NCBI GenBank assembly: GCA_022376515.1
Contig: WTXI01000032.1
Span: 1 to 64,000 of the forward strand
Direction of reading: 5' to 3'
DNA from: Lactifluus volemus
Lineage: Eukaryota; Basidiomycota; Agaricomycetes; Russulales; Russulaceae
Length of the DNA: 64,000 nucleotides
Made by a program: the position numbers and the translations under genes. This document shows positions 24,301-36,942 of this stretch, piece by piece. The notes beneath the pieces are model-generated. The model did not search any database and was not told where the DNA came from. It worked only from the letters and a program-made list of their open reading frames with translations. The stretch's first letter is position 1, and every line of letters begins with the position of its first letter.

Positions 24301-26070
24301 GTTGCATACTCACCGGATGGACAGCGTATCGCATCAGCCTCGGGAGATTGCACGATTCGCGTGTGGGATGCGGCAACTGGACAGGTCGTAGCGGGCCCGT
24401 TTACTGGACACACAGGTTCGGTCTCATCTGTTGCATTCTCACCAGATGGACAGCGTATCGCATCAGGTTCAATTGATTGCACGATTCGCGTGTGGGATGC
24501 GGCAACTGGACAGGTCGTAGCGGGCCCGTTTACTGGACACACCGATCCGGTCTCTTATGTTGCATTCTCACCAGACGGACAGCATATCGCATCGGCCTCA
24601 CACGATGAGACGATTCGCGTGTGGGATGCGGCAATTGGATACGTCGTAGTGGGCCCGTTTACTGGACACACCAATTCGGTCACTTCCGTTGCCTTCTCGC
24701 CAGACGGACAGCGTATTGCATCGGCCTCGCGAGATTGCACGATTTTCCTGTGGGACGTGGCAACAGGAGAGGCAGTAGCGGACCCATTTACTGGACACGC
24801 CGATGAGGTCAATTCTGTTGCATTCTCGCCGGATGGACAGCACATTGCATCAGCCTCGTTTGATCGCACAATTCGTGTGTGGAATGCGGCAACTGGACAG
24901 GTTGTAGCGGACCCGTTTACTGGACACACCAAATGGGTCAATTATGTTGCATTCTCACCAGACGGACAGCATATCGCATCGGCCTCGGGCGATCACACGA
25001 TTCGCGTGTGGGATGCGGCAATGGGACATGTCGTAGCGGGCCCGTTTACTGGACACACCGATCCGGTCATTTTTGTTGCATTCTCACCGGACGGACAGCA
25101 TGTCGCATCGGCCTCGTATGATGACACGATTCGTGTGTGGGAAGTGGCAACAGGGCAGATCATAGCGGGCCCGTTCACTAGAGACACCTCTTTCGTCTTT
25201 CCTGTTGCATTCTCGCCGGATGGACAGTGTATCGCATCAGCCTCAGTGGATCACAAGATTCACATATTGGACCTGGCAACTGGACAGGATGTAACAGGCC
25301 CGTTTACTGGACACACACCCCCATATTTGATCAGCTCTATTGCATTCTCGCCAGACGGACAGCGTATCACATCGGCCTCGGAAGATTGCACGATTTTCGT
25401 GTGGGATGTGGCAACAGCACAGGTTGTAGCTGGCCCGTTTGCTCAACACACCGATTCTGTCTTTTCTGTTGTATTCTCGCCAGATGGACAGAATATCGCA
25501 TCGGCCTCGAGTGATCACACAATTCTCGTGTGGGATGCGGCAACTGGCCAGGTCATAGCTGGCCCGTTTACTGGACACACTGGAACGGTCCGTTCTGTTG
25601 CATTCTCACCAGATGGACAGCATATCGCATCGGCCTCGGAAGATTGCACGATTCGCGTGTGGGATGCGGCAACTGGACAGGTCGTAGCAGGTCCATTTAT
25701 TGGACACACCGAATCGGTGTATTCTGTTGCATTCTCGCCGGATGCACAACATATCGCATCGGCCTCGCGAGATTGCACGGTTCGTGTTTGGGATGTGGCA
25801 ACAGGACAGGTCGTAGCAGGCCCATCTACTGGATACACTGAATCAGATGGGCTCCTTGTTACGGACAGATCCCTCATCGATAACGATGGTTGGATATTAG
25901 GCCCGGGGGGAGAGAAAGAACTTCTTTTATGGATTCCTGGTCTTCACAGGGGGTGTCTTTATAGACCTAGCACTGTCTGGATCGCAGGCGAACATGAAAC
26001 CCGGCTTGATCTCTCCGACTTCGCGCACGGATCAAATTGGGCTACAGTATATGTTTCCGATTCATCTTAA
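21375..26070 (+). CDS. NLR-like receptor: helical N-terminus, NACHT, 14 WD40 repeats
   Basis: STAND-class signalling NTPase of the fungal NLR-like type. Exons by eye: 21375-21444, 21498-21673, 21727-21884, 21932-22070, 22122-22173, 22224-23731 and 23791-26070, about 1,460 residues with no internal stop. Residues ~30-200 are an all-helical region (IEPTLAALKELSSLAKEIP, ALKQCAEVKGIKMVLLRNGL). It is followed by GLPYAGGWPFGDKRCLEGTR and a P-loop GQAGTGKSS at ~residue 250. The NACHT Walker B region reads LIVIDALDESGD, then ILITSRPENG. The NACHT helical arm ends near 23731. The last exon encodes a linker, 14 WD40 repeats and a ~75-residue tail (LLLWIPGLHRGCLYRP). Family knowledge: WD repeats sense a ligand, NACHT oligomerises, the N-terminus executes. 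The N-terminal bundle resembles MLKL/HeLo-type cell-death domains, which is inference. The ATG chosen is the first in the exon 1 frame. Confidence 0.85.
24022..25830 (+). repeat. 14 near-identical 129-base WD40-coding repeats (NLR 1)
   Basis: Fourteen direct repeats of about 129 bases, each encoding a 43-residue blade with VAFSPDGQ, IASAS and TIRVWDAATG cores and a GPFTGHT junction. Repeat 3 is one residue shorter and repeat 11 two residues longer. Repeat 10 is the least typical (KIHILDLATGQD, RDTSFV). Fourteen blades fit two seven-bladed propellers. Variation concentrates just after GHT, at the residue after GQ, and on either side of the aspartate before TI. Near-identical DNA favours unequal exchange and repeat reshuffling. 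Confidence 0.9.
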
Positions 26071-27524
26071 TAGAGGCAGTTGTTTTCCCGTTTTCTTCTT
26101 GGCCATTGTTTCACTCGATTTGAACTGGACTCGGCAGGACACTTGTAACTAGTTGTAATCCAGTTCTCATTCTTACGTTTACATTCCAACACGATATAGT
26201 AAAACAGTTCTATGGTAGCCTGGCGCAGGTTAATTTTAGTTTCCTGGCTCAAAATTGATGCTAACTTGTGAACGTCTGTTATTAATAAGTTGTCGAAAAC
26301 GGTCGCGTACGCTGCGTGATGTATTTGTATTCCTTTTGTTCCGTACGTACTACCTGTATGTGCTCTATCAGATTGGCGGCATGAAATCGAAGAACGACGC
26401 ATATTGCTAGTGAGCTTTCTGGTCGCCCATCTACTCGGATCGGACGTCGTGGAGGTCGACTACTGCTCCTAGGTGGACGAGCTCATGGCTGTATCAAGAA
26501 ATTAGCAAAAGCCAAAAGGTGCGAAGTCATCAACGCAGCATCATCAATAAAGCCCGTTTTTTATGAATTGCCCAGGAGATCAAGAGGAGTTTTTACAAAC
26601 TGAATTTCGGCAATTGACGCATCGCCTTTCGTATGGTATACGCCTATGGTGATCTAGGTTCCCCTTGGGCTACCAAAGGCGCTTTCGGGGCACCCATCGT
26701 TTTCTGCCTATGAATATTTGAGTGTGACAACGACATTCGATCCGAAAGCGCCCTCAACGAGGTGGGGTCCGCCTTTTGGACGTAACCTCGGCGATGACCT
26801 CCTTTACCTCAATGATCAACATCTCCACGTTCTTTATCTATCGCCGTGATCCCATCGGACTGAAAAAAAGTGGTTCAATGAGTCAACAATGACCGGGCCG
26901 CTATATGGAAACATACCCTTTGCGGAGGTACTGGTCTAACATGGGAGGAACCATGAATAACGACCGGTAGAGAACTGAGAGATCTAGACGCATACCCTTC
27001 CTAGTTCGAGAAAGGGGGGCTAATTCTTGCATGGAGGACAGCGGAGCCCCGGACACGGCATAACATAGCCCGTCTCGACTAGATTGGTCCGGTTTCAACT
27101 CGGGTTCTTATGATTTGCCAATGGTCATCTCAACACCCGATGTATAGGTAGAACAGCTAGGTTGGGTCTAAAGGAGAGTGACTTTGAGTTTCCGTTATTA
27201 AGTTGGCGTTGGTCCGCCTCGATATCTTCCTGCCCACGTAACCCCTGCCTTCTCACTTGTTGCATGTGTAGCTGTCGCCTGGTGGTAGCACGAATAATTG
27301 GAAGCTGCTTGTTAATCGTAGAGCTATGCTCTGTTTATGTGGCAGTCCAATAGAAAGTGCCGCTTTGCCAAGTTTAGAGTTGCGTGTTCAAGGTGCCGTG
27401 CCGTGACGACGCGACTGACACTGTCCATCTACTGTACTTCGTCCCCTTCGCACATACATAAATAACGTCTCCCTTCTACTACCATCAAACATCTGAAAGG
27501 AAGTACAACACACAGATAATAAAC
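26071..27524. other. Intergenic, no gene recognised
   Basis: About 1.45 kb between the NLR gene and DNM1. A 111-codon frame on the minus strand (26067-26402) overlaps the NLR stop and has no recognisable features. The last ~100 bases before 27525 look like the DNM1 leader. Confidence 0.5.
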
Positions 27525-30500
27525 ATGGATGACGATCTCATAAAGCTCGTCAACAAACTCCAGGACACGTTTAGCAACCTCGGTACGTGCCTCGGTCGTA
27601 CTACTCCTCCCTGTTCATCTTTTGATCAACTCAACACTCTCCTTTTCCCTGACCAATGGGTGGACTTTTTCAGGCGGGGAGTTAGATATGCCCCAGTTGG
27701 TCGTTGTAAGAAAGGACTTGCGACACCATCCCGCGTTCCCCTCCCTGAGTTACTCGTTTATAGGTCGGCAGTCAATCCGCGGGTAAATCCAGTGTTCTTG
27801 AAAAGTGAATACGATATCTTCTTTGCTCTCGCCGATGTAATTTGTTTACGCATTTTGCTAGCATCGTCGGTCGCGACTTTCTCCCGCGCGGTCAGGGTAT
27901 CGTGACCCGTCGCCCGCTTGTCCTCCAGCTTATCCACACCCCTGGCGGCGACGAGTGGGGTCAATTCCTTCACATCGAAAAGCGCTTTCTCGATTTTTCC
28001 GAGATAAGACGCGAAATTGAACAGGAGACGTTCCGCGTCGCAGGCCAGAACAAGGGGGTGTCGAAGCTGCCGATCCATCTAAGGATATACAGTCCTAACG
28101 TGCTCGACCTCACCCTAGTCGATCTTCCCGGACTCACAAAAGTACGTTCGCTTGATAGTTTGATGGTTGGTGGGATGCAGATCTGTGTGGCATGTAGATC
28201 CCGGTGGGCGACCAACCTAGTGATATCGAAAGACAGATACGGACTCTCGTCCTCGAGTACATCTCAAAACCCAACTGGTGCGTCATCCGTGCACCCTCTA
28301 ATGCCTCGCTTGCTGATCTGCTATTCAATACAACTCCAGCGTCATCCTCGCCGTCTCCCCCGCAAACGTCGACCTCGCCAACTCAGATTCCCTCAAGCTC
28401 GCGCGGTCCGTAGATCCCCAGGGCCGGCGGACAATCGGCATCCTGACCAAACTTGACTTGATGGATGCGGGCACCCATGCGCTCGACATTCTCACGGGAC
28501 GCGTGTACCCGCTCAAGCTTGGCTTCATTGGTGTCGTGAACCGCTCGCAGCGGGACATCGACGCAGATAAGAATATGTCCGATGCACTCGAAAGCGAAGC
28601 CGAGTTCTTCAAGAACCACATGCAGTACCGAAACATCGCGCAGAAAAACGGGACAAAGTACCTCGCCAAGACCCTCAACCTGGTTCGTACGCCCTCTCTT
28701 TGTGCGAGTCGCGCAGGAACGAGGAGCTTAATTTTGGATTAGGTACTCATGAATCATATACGAGACAAACTACCTGACATGAAGGCACGGCTTAACACGC
28801 TGATGGGTCAAGCGCAGCAAGAGCTCAACTCGTTCGGCGATGAAGCTATCTATGGTGATGTCAACCAGGCCCGTCATTTCCATCAGCGCCTTTCCCTTTT
28901 TCTAACCACACATTGCGCCCACACAGCAAGGTGCACTCGTCCTCCGGCTCATGACACAGTTCGCTCGCGACTTTGTCACGTCCATCGAGGGCACAAATGT
29001 CGACATCTCCACTAAAGAGCTATCCGGCGGCGCGCGGATCTACTACATATTCAACGACGTTTTCGGCCATGCGCTTGCGAGCATCGAGCCAACTCAGTCG
29101 CTCGAAAATCAAGATATCCGCACTGCCATCCGCAACTCAACTGGCCCGCGGCCGAGTTTATTCGTGCCCGAGGTCGCGTTCGACTTGCTGGTAAAGCCGC
29201 AGATCAAGCTCCTAGAAGCCCCTAGTCTGCGGTGTGTCGAACTCGTGTACGAGGAGTTGGTCAAGCTCTGCCATAACTGCACAAGCACGGTATGTAGCCC
29301 ATCCCTCGGCGCCGCTTTCCTGGCCCGACTCACGTGCATTTTAGGAACTCCAACGTTTCCCGCGACTACACGCCCAGCTCGTCGAGACGGTCTCCGAGCT
29401 ACTACGGGAACGCCTCGGCCCGACCTCGGCTTACGCACAGAGCCTGATCGATATCCAAGTCGCATACATCAACACCAACCACCCTGCGTTTGCAACAACG
29501 ACAACACAAAATTTGAATACGCCGCCAGCATCTCGGGGTGGATTAGGGCCTCCCTCACGGGTGAGAAACGCCTCCTCCGCGTCCGGTTCCTTACACTGAG
29601 TGTTACCTGCTCCAGGCTAAATCGGAACCCACAGCGAACTCAGTGGTGATCGCAAATGGCTCCTCATCAGCTGGGTTGCCGTTTCAGGAGATGACGACGG
29701 GGCTACCGATTCGGCTGACGAGTTCCCACCTGGTGCGACCGCCCCGACGACGACGACTGGCCGATCCGTGTCTGCGACGTTGCAACCCGAGCGAGAGCGT
29801 GCGCGAGGTTCTGGCGCCAAGGCCTCACCGCGGTCGTCCAACGCAAGCGACTCGCGCGTTGGTACGACACACCGAAATTCGCACGGGCACCACCATTCAC
29901 AGCAACACCACTCTGCGGGATCGGGATCGGGCCACCCATCGTCACACACGACGCGTGAGACGTTCCTGAATTATTTTTTCGGACAGAATGGACCTGGTCC
30001 AGTAGGGGCAGGCAACGGCGCCGCCGCCTCCGCCCCTGTGGCTAATACCCCTCTCGCTCCTGGTAGCGCACCAGCAGCAGACATGGTTTCTAGACGGGAA
30101 CGGATGGCGGGGTCTTGAGGTCGGAGTTGTTGACAGGGAAGCATGATGGGAACCGCGCGGCGTATGACATGAAAAGTTTGGGCAAGCATATCGAAGCGGT
30201 ACGCCACTCCCCTCCTCTCCTCTCCCCGCCCCCCCCCCTTTTTTTTTTTTATCGCGCGTAACTTACGCATGTCTGATGTTAGGTCACGGCGAACGGGCCA
30301 CAGTTGACGATGCGGGAAGAGATGGAGATCAACCTGATTCGGTCGCTGATCGCGTCCTACTTTTCGATCGTGCGGGAAAGCATTCAGGATTTGATACCAA
30401 AGGCGATCATGCACTTGCTCGTGAATCACAGCTCGCAGCAAGTGCAAAATCGGCTCGTGAGCGCGCTCTATAAGCCAGCGCTGTTTGGCGAACTGCTCGA

Positions 30501-30612
30501 CGAGGATGCGGCTCTCGTTGCGGAACGCACGCGCATCAAGGCGCTGTTGGAGGCTTATAAAGATGCGTTTAAGATCTTATCAGAGGTCAGTCTACAGTCA
30601 CGCACAAAGTAG
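27525..30612 (+). CDS. DNM1: Dynamin-related GTPase Dnm1/Drp1 (mitochondrial and peroxisomal fission)
   Basis: Large GTPase that assembles around mitochondria and peroxisomes and constricts them on GTP hydrolysis. The N-terminus [20 protein letters not shown] is spliced to [20 protein letters not shown] (P-loop) and [19 protein letters not shown]. Switch II is DLPGLTK, the G4 motif [18 protein letters not shown], and [13 protein letters not shown] follows. Those last stretches match Dnm1 rather than Vps1. The stalk includes [17 protein letters not shown] and [15 protein letters not shown] low-complexity His/Ser/Gly B-insert precedes [10 protein letters not shown], and the GED contains [12 protein letters not shown] and [16 protein letters not shown]. 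At least ten introns are present. Around 29600-29720 the frame changes without an obvious consensus intron, so that part of the model is unsure. The exact C-terminus (stop at 30610-30612 or one more exon) is also unsure. Confidence 0.88.
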
Positions 30613-33569
30613 ATTGGACCTTTTACTACTACAACATCATGCATGAGTCCCCACCACGCTTGTACTGTTACCACTTATGCTTCACCTCCTTCGCTTATCA
30701 TTCTTTTAAACTTTTTTCTTGTTATTGTTACGTAGATGCTTTCACACCTCAGCATGACAGTACACGCATATATATACATAAAGAATTCAATTCTTGAAAA
30801 ACGTGGTCATTGAGTTCTGTCATCGAACGTTGTTCGGAGGGCAAGATGTCCTCGGATAAAAATTCGAATTCTTGTGGCTCCCCGCCGCTCGCGACTACGC
30901 CACGCCGACGTCCGCGCCCATGGCGCAGCTGCCTCTGCCCCTGGCCGTTTCGGCAACCCCTGGCCCCCCTGCTGTGCGTGCCAGTTTGGTGGGTTATCCG
31001 GGCGGCTTATGAATAAGTGCCGATTAGCATGGAAGAAGTTCGGAAGCGGAGCGGGGGCGGGGGGGAGGGGGGCCACGCAATTTCTGGGTGCCAGCCTGAG
31101 TTGAGTTGGTTTTCCTGGGCTTTGGGGTAGGATAAATTTCGCCCACGCCCACGTGTCAGTTCAAGAGTTTTGATGAGGACATACAATTATCGTGTGTTAC
31201 GATATTGATGGATGCCGTTGCTTGCTGCTGCTGCTGCTGCGGAAAGAGTGAGTTTGACACAAAGTGAATCATAATAAGCCACCACCACCACCGTAACTGT
31301 ACTTGTACTGTACGTGGGCGTTCTTTTCTCCCCATCCCCCGAGTCCAGGGCTCTGAATTCCTTCCATGATTGGTTGGGTTTGGTTGTTCCCTAGCACCAT
31401 GACTGCAGCCGAACACGCTCACTTTTCTTCTGAGTGCCTGACAATGAGTGGTATTTAAGAGAGCCAAGTTTGGTTTGACACACGCCAAATGATTTGTGTC
31501 ACTGTATGATGATATGCGGAGCCCAGAAACGAGTTTTTAAGGACAGTTTCTGGATACAGATTTTTGAAAGGATCTCGAACCACCTGCACTCGTAAAAAAA
31601 CGCCGAGGGGTTGGGTTGTGTGAAAGAAAGCGAGTTGCGGACTAGTACAACAGGGTGTTAGTGGGAGCCGATGAGAACATCTGTATTTTATGTGTGGTGG
31701 CTCATCGTGTGTGTGTGTATGGTGTGGCCACATGTGGCGGGAAACGATATCATGGGGGAGCTTGAGAAAAATGGATACATAATGGATGCATGTATGTATG
31801 TGGTGGAGGTGGGTGAGTGTGGGGGCGCGGGAGGTGTGGCTTTTTCCATCGCGGGTGCAGTTCTTAATGGCCGCCGGGGGTAACTTTACTCTACTCTCGT
31901 TGTGAACGTGGGTGCGTCATTCCCGCCCTTTTTGCTCTTTAAGGGTTTTCCTTCCCGCAGCAAAAATTTGGTGCTTGAGATCTATCATCACACCCCTTTT
32001 TCTTTTAATTCGTGGCCAAAAAAAAAAAATTGGTTTCGGCTCCTGTACCTTGGAACAACCCCCCTTTGCCCGACCCGACGTGGACGTTTCCAAGGCCATG
32101 GTCATGGCCAACCATGTTTGTCTCTCACCACGCGAACTGATACGTCTCCCCCACCCTTCTCATTCAAAGAAAACAAGAGAAAGGGAGAACATTTTTGGGA
32201 GTTCATTGGTCGTTCGAGCGATACAGGCTTGGAAACAAAGGCCAGATATTGGCAAAACATCGTCAAGGACGTCTTGTTGGATTTGTGGTGGTGGTGGTGG
32301 CGCACGTGGTACGATGAAAGAAAAAAAAAAAAGAAATTTTTTTTTGACAGGCCAAAGATCACAAGGTCAAAGAAAGCGTTCAAGGTTAAAAAAAAAGTAC
32401 AAGTACAAGTTACAAGTACAAATGCCCTCCTAGAGCGCGAACGCGCAAAAAAGACGTCCTCCATTTCTATCTCATGAGCGTCCGTGCAGGTGTCAAATGG
32501 TGGGCGGATGTAGTGCCCAGACAGAACCATAATCTGATAGCCCCAAAGCTTACCTGGCGGGTACAAGTTAGTTTTACATATATCGAACGAATTTCCCGCG
32601 CAACGTCAAATGCCAGGACGGCGACCTTTCAATTAATTGAAAAAAAAAAAACTTTTTGTCGTAATAAAGCTTGCAATGTTTACAGTAATAGGAGAGCTAA
32701 GAAAAAGTTAATATAATAAGTTGCCACGGCGTTGGCGTTGGCGTTGGTCATTTCCATTTGTCTTGTTCTTGTTCCTTTTTTTTTTTTTTTCTTTTTTCAA
32801 TGAAAAAAAAAAAGTAACGTACAAAGGAGTTTTCCTCCCTCCACCCAGTTTCGGGAGAATGGCGAGAAAAAGCAAAGGAGATATTCGGAATGGAATGCGT
32901 GGGGAAATGGAGGGTGCAAGTGGAATGAGATGACAGAGTCTGGCTCCATTTATGTAAGACAAGCGCAGTCAAGATTTGAGCGTTACTGGTTTGCTGATGA
33001 TGACGGACGCTCACTCGGAGCGCTGACGAGCTAAGTCGTCGGGGATTTCTACAAACCTTCCGGGGCCGGTGATACGTTCCATATCTAAGTTACACGCGGC
33101 GGCATCTCGCATTGAACACCGGAAGGGTATACGCGTCTTTTGAAAATTTATTTCCTTATTACCTACTGGATTTACCTTTACTTCGAGCTCTAGTAGTTAA
33201 ATATACAAGAAATTGTAGGGGGGGGAAATAGGGGAAAGATGAATGACAACAAGAAAAGGGTCAGTGTGTGGTGGTGGTGGCTGTTGCTGCTGAGAAAAGG
33301 TGACGTTGCGATGACGAACAAAAGTCAAAAGTGTACCAGCCAGACGACGTACACTGGGGTAACTACTCTACGGACCTGGATATATTGTCTGTTAGCGCTC
33401 ACCCACCAGAAATCGAGACAAGAATGACGCCTGTGCGCATCGATTCTCAATACACCAAGGGAAATGAATGACCCAACGGCCAGGGTATCGTTTCAAGTCA
33501 CGAGCGCTAGGTGATCAAGCGGGCGGAACTGAATTCACGACCCTCCATCATGAGGCGCGGTGGTGGCCA
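30613..33569. other. Long intergenic stretch rich in homopolymers and microsatellites
   Basis: Almost 3 kb without a recognised gene. It carries many short low-complexity tracts: CTG repeats near 31209, GTG/CCACC runs near 31278 and 32286, GT runs near 31708, and A- or T-runs of 9-12 bases near 32020, 32320, 32640, 32778 and 32803. Open frames in it are biased by these tracts. The 3' part lies downstream of the minus-strand BCS1-like gene. Confidence 0.5.
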
Positions 33570-36500
33570 TCATGATCGCATCGTCGGAGGCACAATAACT
33601 ACCCTCGCGTCGGGTAGCAACTGCGATGGGGGCGGAAGCACTTGCTCCTTCACTGACACCCACTTGTCCACGGCTTTGGTACCGCCCTCGGACGTCGCGC
33701 TAAGCTCCCCCTCGGACGTGGCGCATTCCTCTAGGTCCACTTCAGTCGCCGTCGCCTCGGTTTGCTCCGAGTCCTCAAATTCGTCCTCATCATCGTCTCC
33801 ATCATCGTCGCTCGAATCCACATTCACTCCATGACTACCGAGCATTTCCAAACTGGCCGATGGCGCCACCGGTGATGTCGGGGTGGGGAAACCTAATACC
33901 GGAGGCGGCAACAGGGGCGGTGGGGTGTGCGAAAGTCCAGAGCAGGGTTGCGATGTGATGTACAAGTCCGGATTGGGCATAGGCATTTCGGGACGGAACG
34001 TGCGTCGTGATCTCTTATTGAACTCCTTCTTTACCAGGCGCTGATACAGCCAAGGGCGGTTAGCGCGGGCATGAAAAACAGATAAAGGAAGATTTGGGAC
34101 AGAATAGGGTAGATGCACTGCATACCTCTTTTTCTCCCTTCTCTACTCGCTTTTATGAAACCTCATGGTTAATACTCATTTTACACGACGGGCGAAATGG
34201 GCGGTACCTCTCGTGCTTCCTGTTCTTCCCTCTGCTGAGAACAAAAAAAAAAAAGTCAGAAATGAACCAATGACGCGCTTTTAAAATGAAAGTGCAATGA
34301 AGAGGGGTTACGCACTTCCTTGCGCGCCAACTCTTCCGCCTTCGCGAAGTGCGTGTTATTAGCCGGCACGTTGGAATTCAGAAGGGATACATTACCTCCT
34401 TTCTCTCTCTCGCCTCGCGCTGGGATACACACAATTAGACTTTTCTCAAAGAATCACAGCAAACTTTGGCACACCTCTTCCTTCTCCCGCTTCATTCGAG
34501 CTCTCGCCTCGCGCTCTTGTATTACCCTATATGGTGGACTGATCAGCTCCCGCCGTCACATCAAATCATAAAAAGAACGCCACACCATTCGGCAACTTCA
34601 TCAACACATTCCCGTGGGCGCGTCTTGTTCTTGAGCAAATATCCTTGCAAGCTAGCGACCTGAAATGAACCTTCTGTGTGAGAACATACCATGACCGAAC
34701 ACGTCAACGGCACTCACGCTCATCTCTCCCTCGGGGATGGCATCGGCAAAACGCTTGGCAAGCTGGGCAATTTCCGACTCTTCGAGAATGGGCACGGCAT
34801 GAGCCGACGCCTTGCGCTTTGATCCTGGAGGATTCTTCTGTGAGGTGTCATCGGAAGAGGCTTCATTGGACTCTGGCGCTTCATTGGACGATGACGCAGA
34901 TGGCCGAGATGGGAAGAAGCACTTGAAAATGCCCTCCGCCTGCCACTTGGTCGCATTGGTAAAGTTGATCCAGACATCCATTCGACCGGGTCGGCTTAGT
35001 GCGGGGTCGAGACGCTCGATATGATTAGTCGTGGCGAAAAGAAGGCTATCGGAAAATGACGAAGTTAATTAGCCGAACGATGGGCGGAGACGAGCGCGGG
35101 CGCACCGGCCTTCCGCTGCTGTGACCCCATCCAGGCTGTTGAGGAGGCCGCTCAAACTGAGAGTAGAGCCATCATTAGTCTCGGCAGCATTCTTGGTGGG
35201 CACAGTGGGGGCGCCAGTCGATGTCGAATCACGACTGATGCCTCGGGTAAATGCGGCGTCCAGGTCCTCCAATAGTAATATGCATCTGTGAGATGAAGCG
35301 GATAGTTTGAGAACCACACAGCCCCTTCATTACTTTCGGGGATTCAAACCCACCTAGACGGAACGCTTCCCATTAGTGTGTTTAATGTATTATCGCTCAT
35401 CCTATTCCCCGAGATTAACAGGAAATTGAGTGGGAAAGAACCGAATACGCACCCCTTTGATGAGAGGCTAACAACATAAATGTCAAGGCCAAGTTCGCCA
35501 GCGAGTGAATGAATGAGTGAGGTCTTGCCACTTGAAGGATGACGTCAGCCGTGACAGCCCCATTTGGGAACATGAACCCTACCTTCCCGGCACGCCGTGT
35601 AACAGATAACCACGTCGGAAAGGGATGCCTTACCAAAATCAGGGCCATAAATGTCCGGAAGCTTTACGCACAAACGATATTAAATGAACTCACCCCGCTC
35701 AGCGTACCTGCGGACCAACGTGGGCCCCGTATTCCAATGAACGCTAAGTGACAGACGTACCAGTCTTCAGAACGGAGGAAATCTTTGCAATCCGCTAACA
35801 GCATCTCCTTAACGGCGGGTTCCAGAACTATTGAACCCATGGGACGCTTCTGTCGTGCGCCATTCCATCTCCAGCATGCGTATGTCCTTCGGGAATCAGG
35901 ATGGGCTATATCACCAAATGTGGGTTACTCCTTACGTGTCTGCCATAAAAATGTGCACGCGGTGTTCGGCGTCCTTCTCATATTCACGTTTTGCCTCCAA
36001 CACGAGCCGCTTGAGGATGTCGTTGTTCCGTGCAACGACGCTGTTCGCAGTCAGTAAAAAAACGTAATTCGGCGGCCCCCGAAACGCACCTTATCTTAAG
36101 GGCCGAATAATGGCCATAATCCTGGTATCGACGAGTGCGGGTTATCTGAGATGCGGCGTAGTCAGCCGTCCCCCCTTTAGGGATTACCCGCGATTTCCCT
36201 ACCTTTAACCAATGACCATGGTAGAAGATCGTGTGGGTGATGTCTAGCGAGAAAGGTCTCGGCTCAGGCAAATGTCAAACCAAGCGAACTCGTAATTCAA
36301 CTCACCAGGGCTGGGTATAAACGCCACTTTACGCTTGCGACGACCATGTTCCAACTCCTGCTCGTCTTCCTCATCCATTTCTTCTTCGTCCAAGTCACCG
36401 GTCGTCGATTGGTTCAACTGATTCCGACTGACAGAACGTGTAGTAATCTCAAACTCTCGACTGCGGCCCCACGCGGGTTGCTATTTTTCCGCGGGGTGAC

Positions 36501-36942
36501 GACAGTTTGGGTCACTATCACTACTTCTTATTGGTTCCGAGTGGCACATACCTTAGAAAGCCAGTGCATCAACCTGTCATGGCATGGGCATGGGCATGAG
36601 TTACGTGCATGCAGAGGTGATAGAGCGGACTTGCCAATCATAAGGGTAATCCTCATGGCTGAAGTGTGCAGTGAGGTAGAATGCTGACCATTGCAATGCG
36701 CTTCAGCCCACCAGATCACATCATAAAGAGGAGATATACGAACAATCCACGAATCCATTCCATGCAGATATCGAAGCCCTGCGCGCAGTCTCGACTGTAC
36801 CTCCAATAACAACCAATTTCTGGGAAAGTAGTATTAGTATGAGTGACGTGGGGAGCGAGATATTGCACACCAATGTGTCTTGGATAGAGCTAGTGCTGAG
36901 GCCAAGTGGTGCCAACCAGCCCTTGACTGTATCTATATTCAT
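33570..36942 (-). CDS. BCS1-type AAA ATPase
   Basis: AAA+ ATPase of the BCS1 family. The founding member moves the folded Rieske protein across the mitochondrial inner membrane; filamentous fungi have many paralogs. Minus strand, many exons. Start [20 protein letters not shown], an N-terminal hydrophobic segment ([19 protein letters not shown]), then the BCS1_N region ([45 protein letters not shown]). The ATPase core has [20 protein letters not shown] joined to [20 protein letters not shown] (Walker A), Walker [13 protein letters not shown], and [20 protein letters not shown]. The C-terminus is unusually long: a lysine-rich segment, proline-rich stretches and an acidic [19 protein letters not shown] run. 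BCS1-like is firm. Whether it is the true BCS1 orthologue is not, because the acidic tail and the insert with [14 protein letters not shown] are not typical. Confidence 0.83.

Noticed and set aside
24022..25830. CRISPR-like direct repeat array
   Set aside because: The repeats are contiguous coding units without spacers, in a eukaryotic gene.
24096..25877. Long open frames on the minus strand and in a second plus frame across the WD40 repeats of NLR 1
   Set aside because: They repeat with the 129-base period and mirror the codon pattern of the real frame; they are shadows of the repeats.
31680..33040. Several frames with lysine-rich translations
   Set aside because: They arise from A/T homopolymers and lack splice logic or family motifs.
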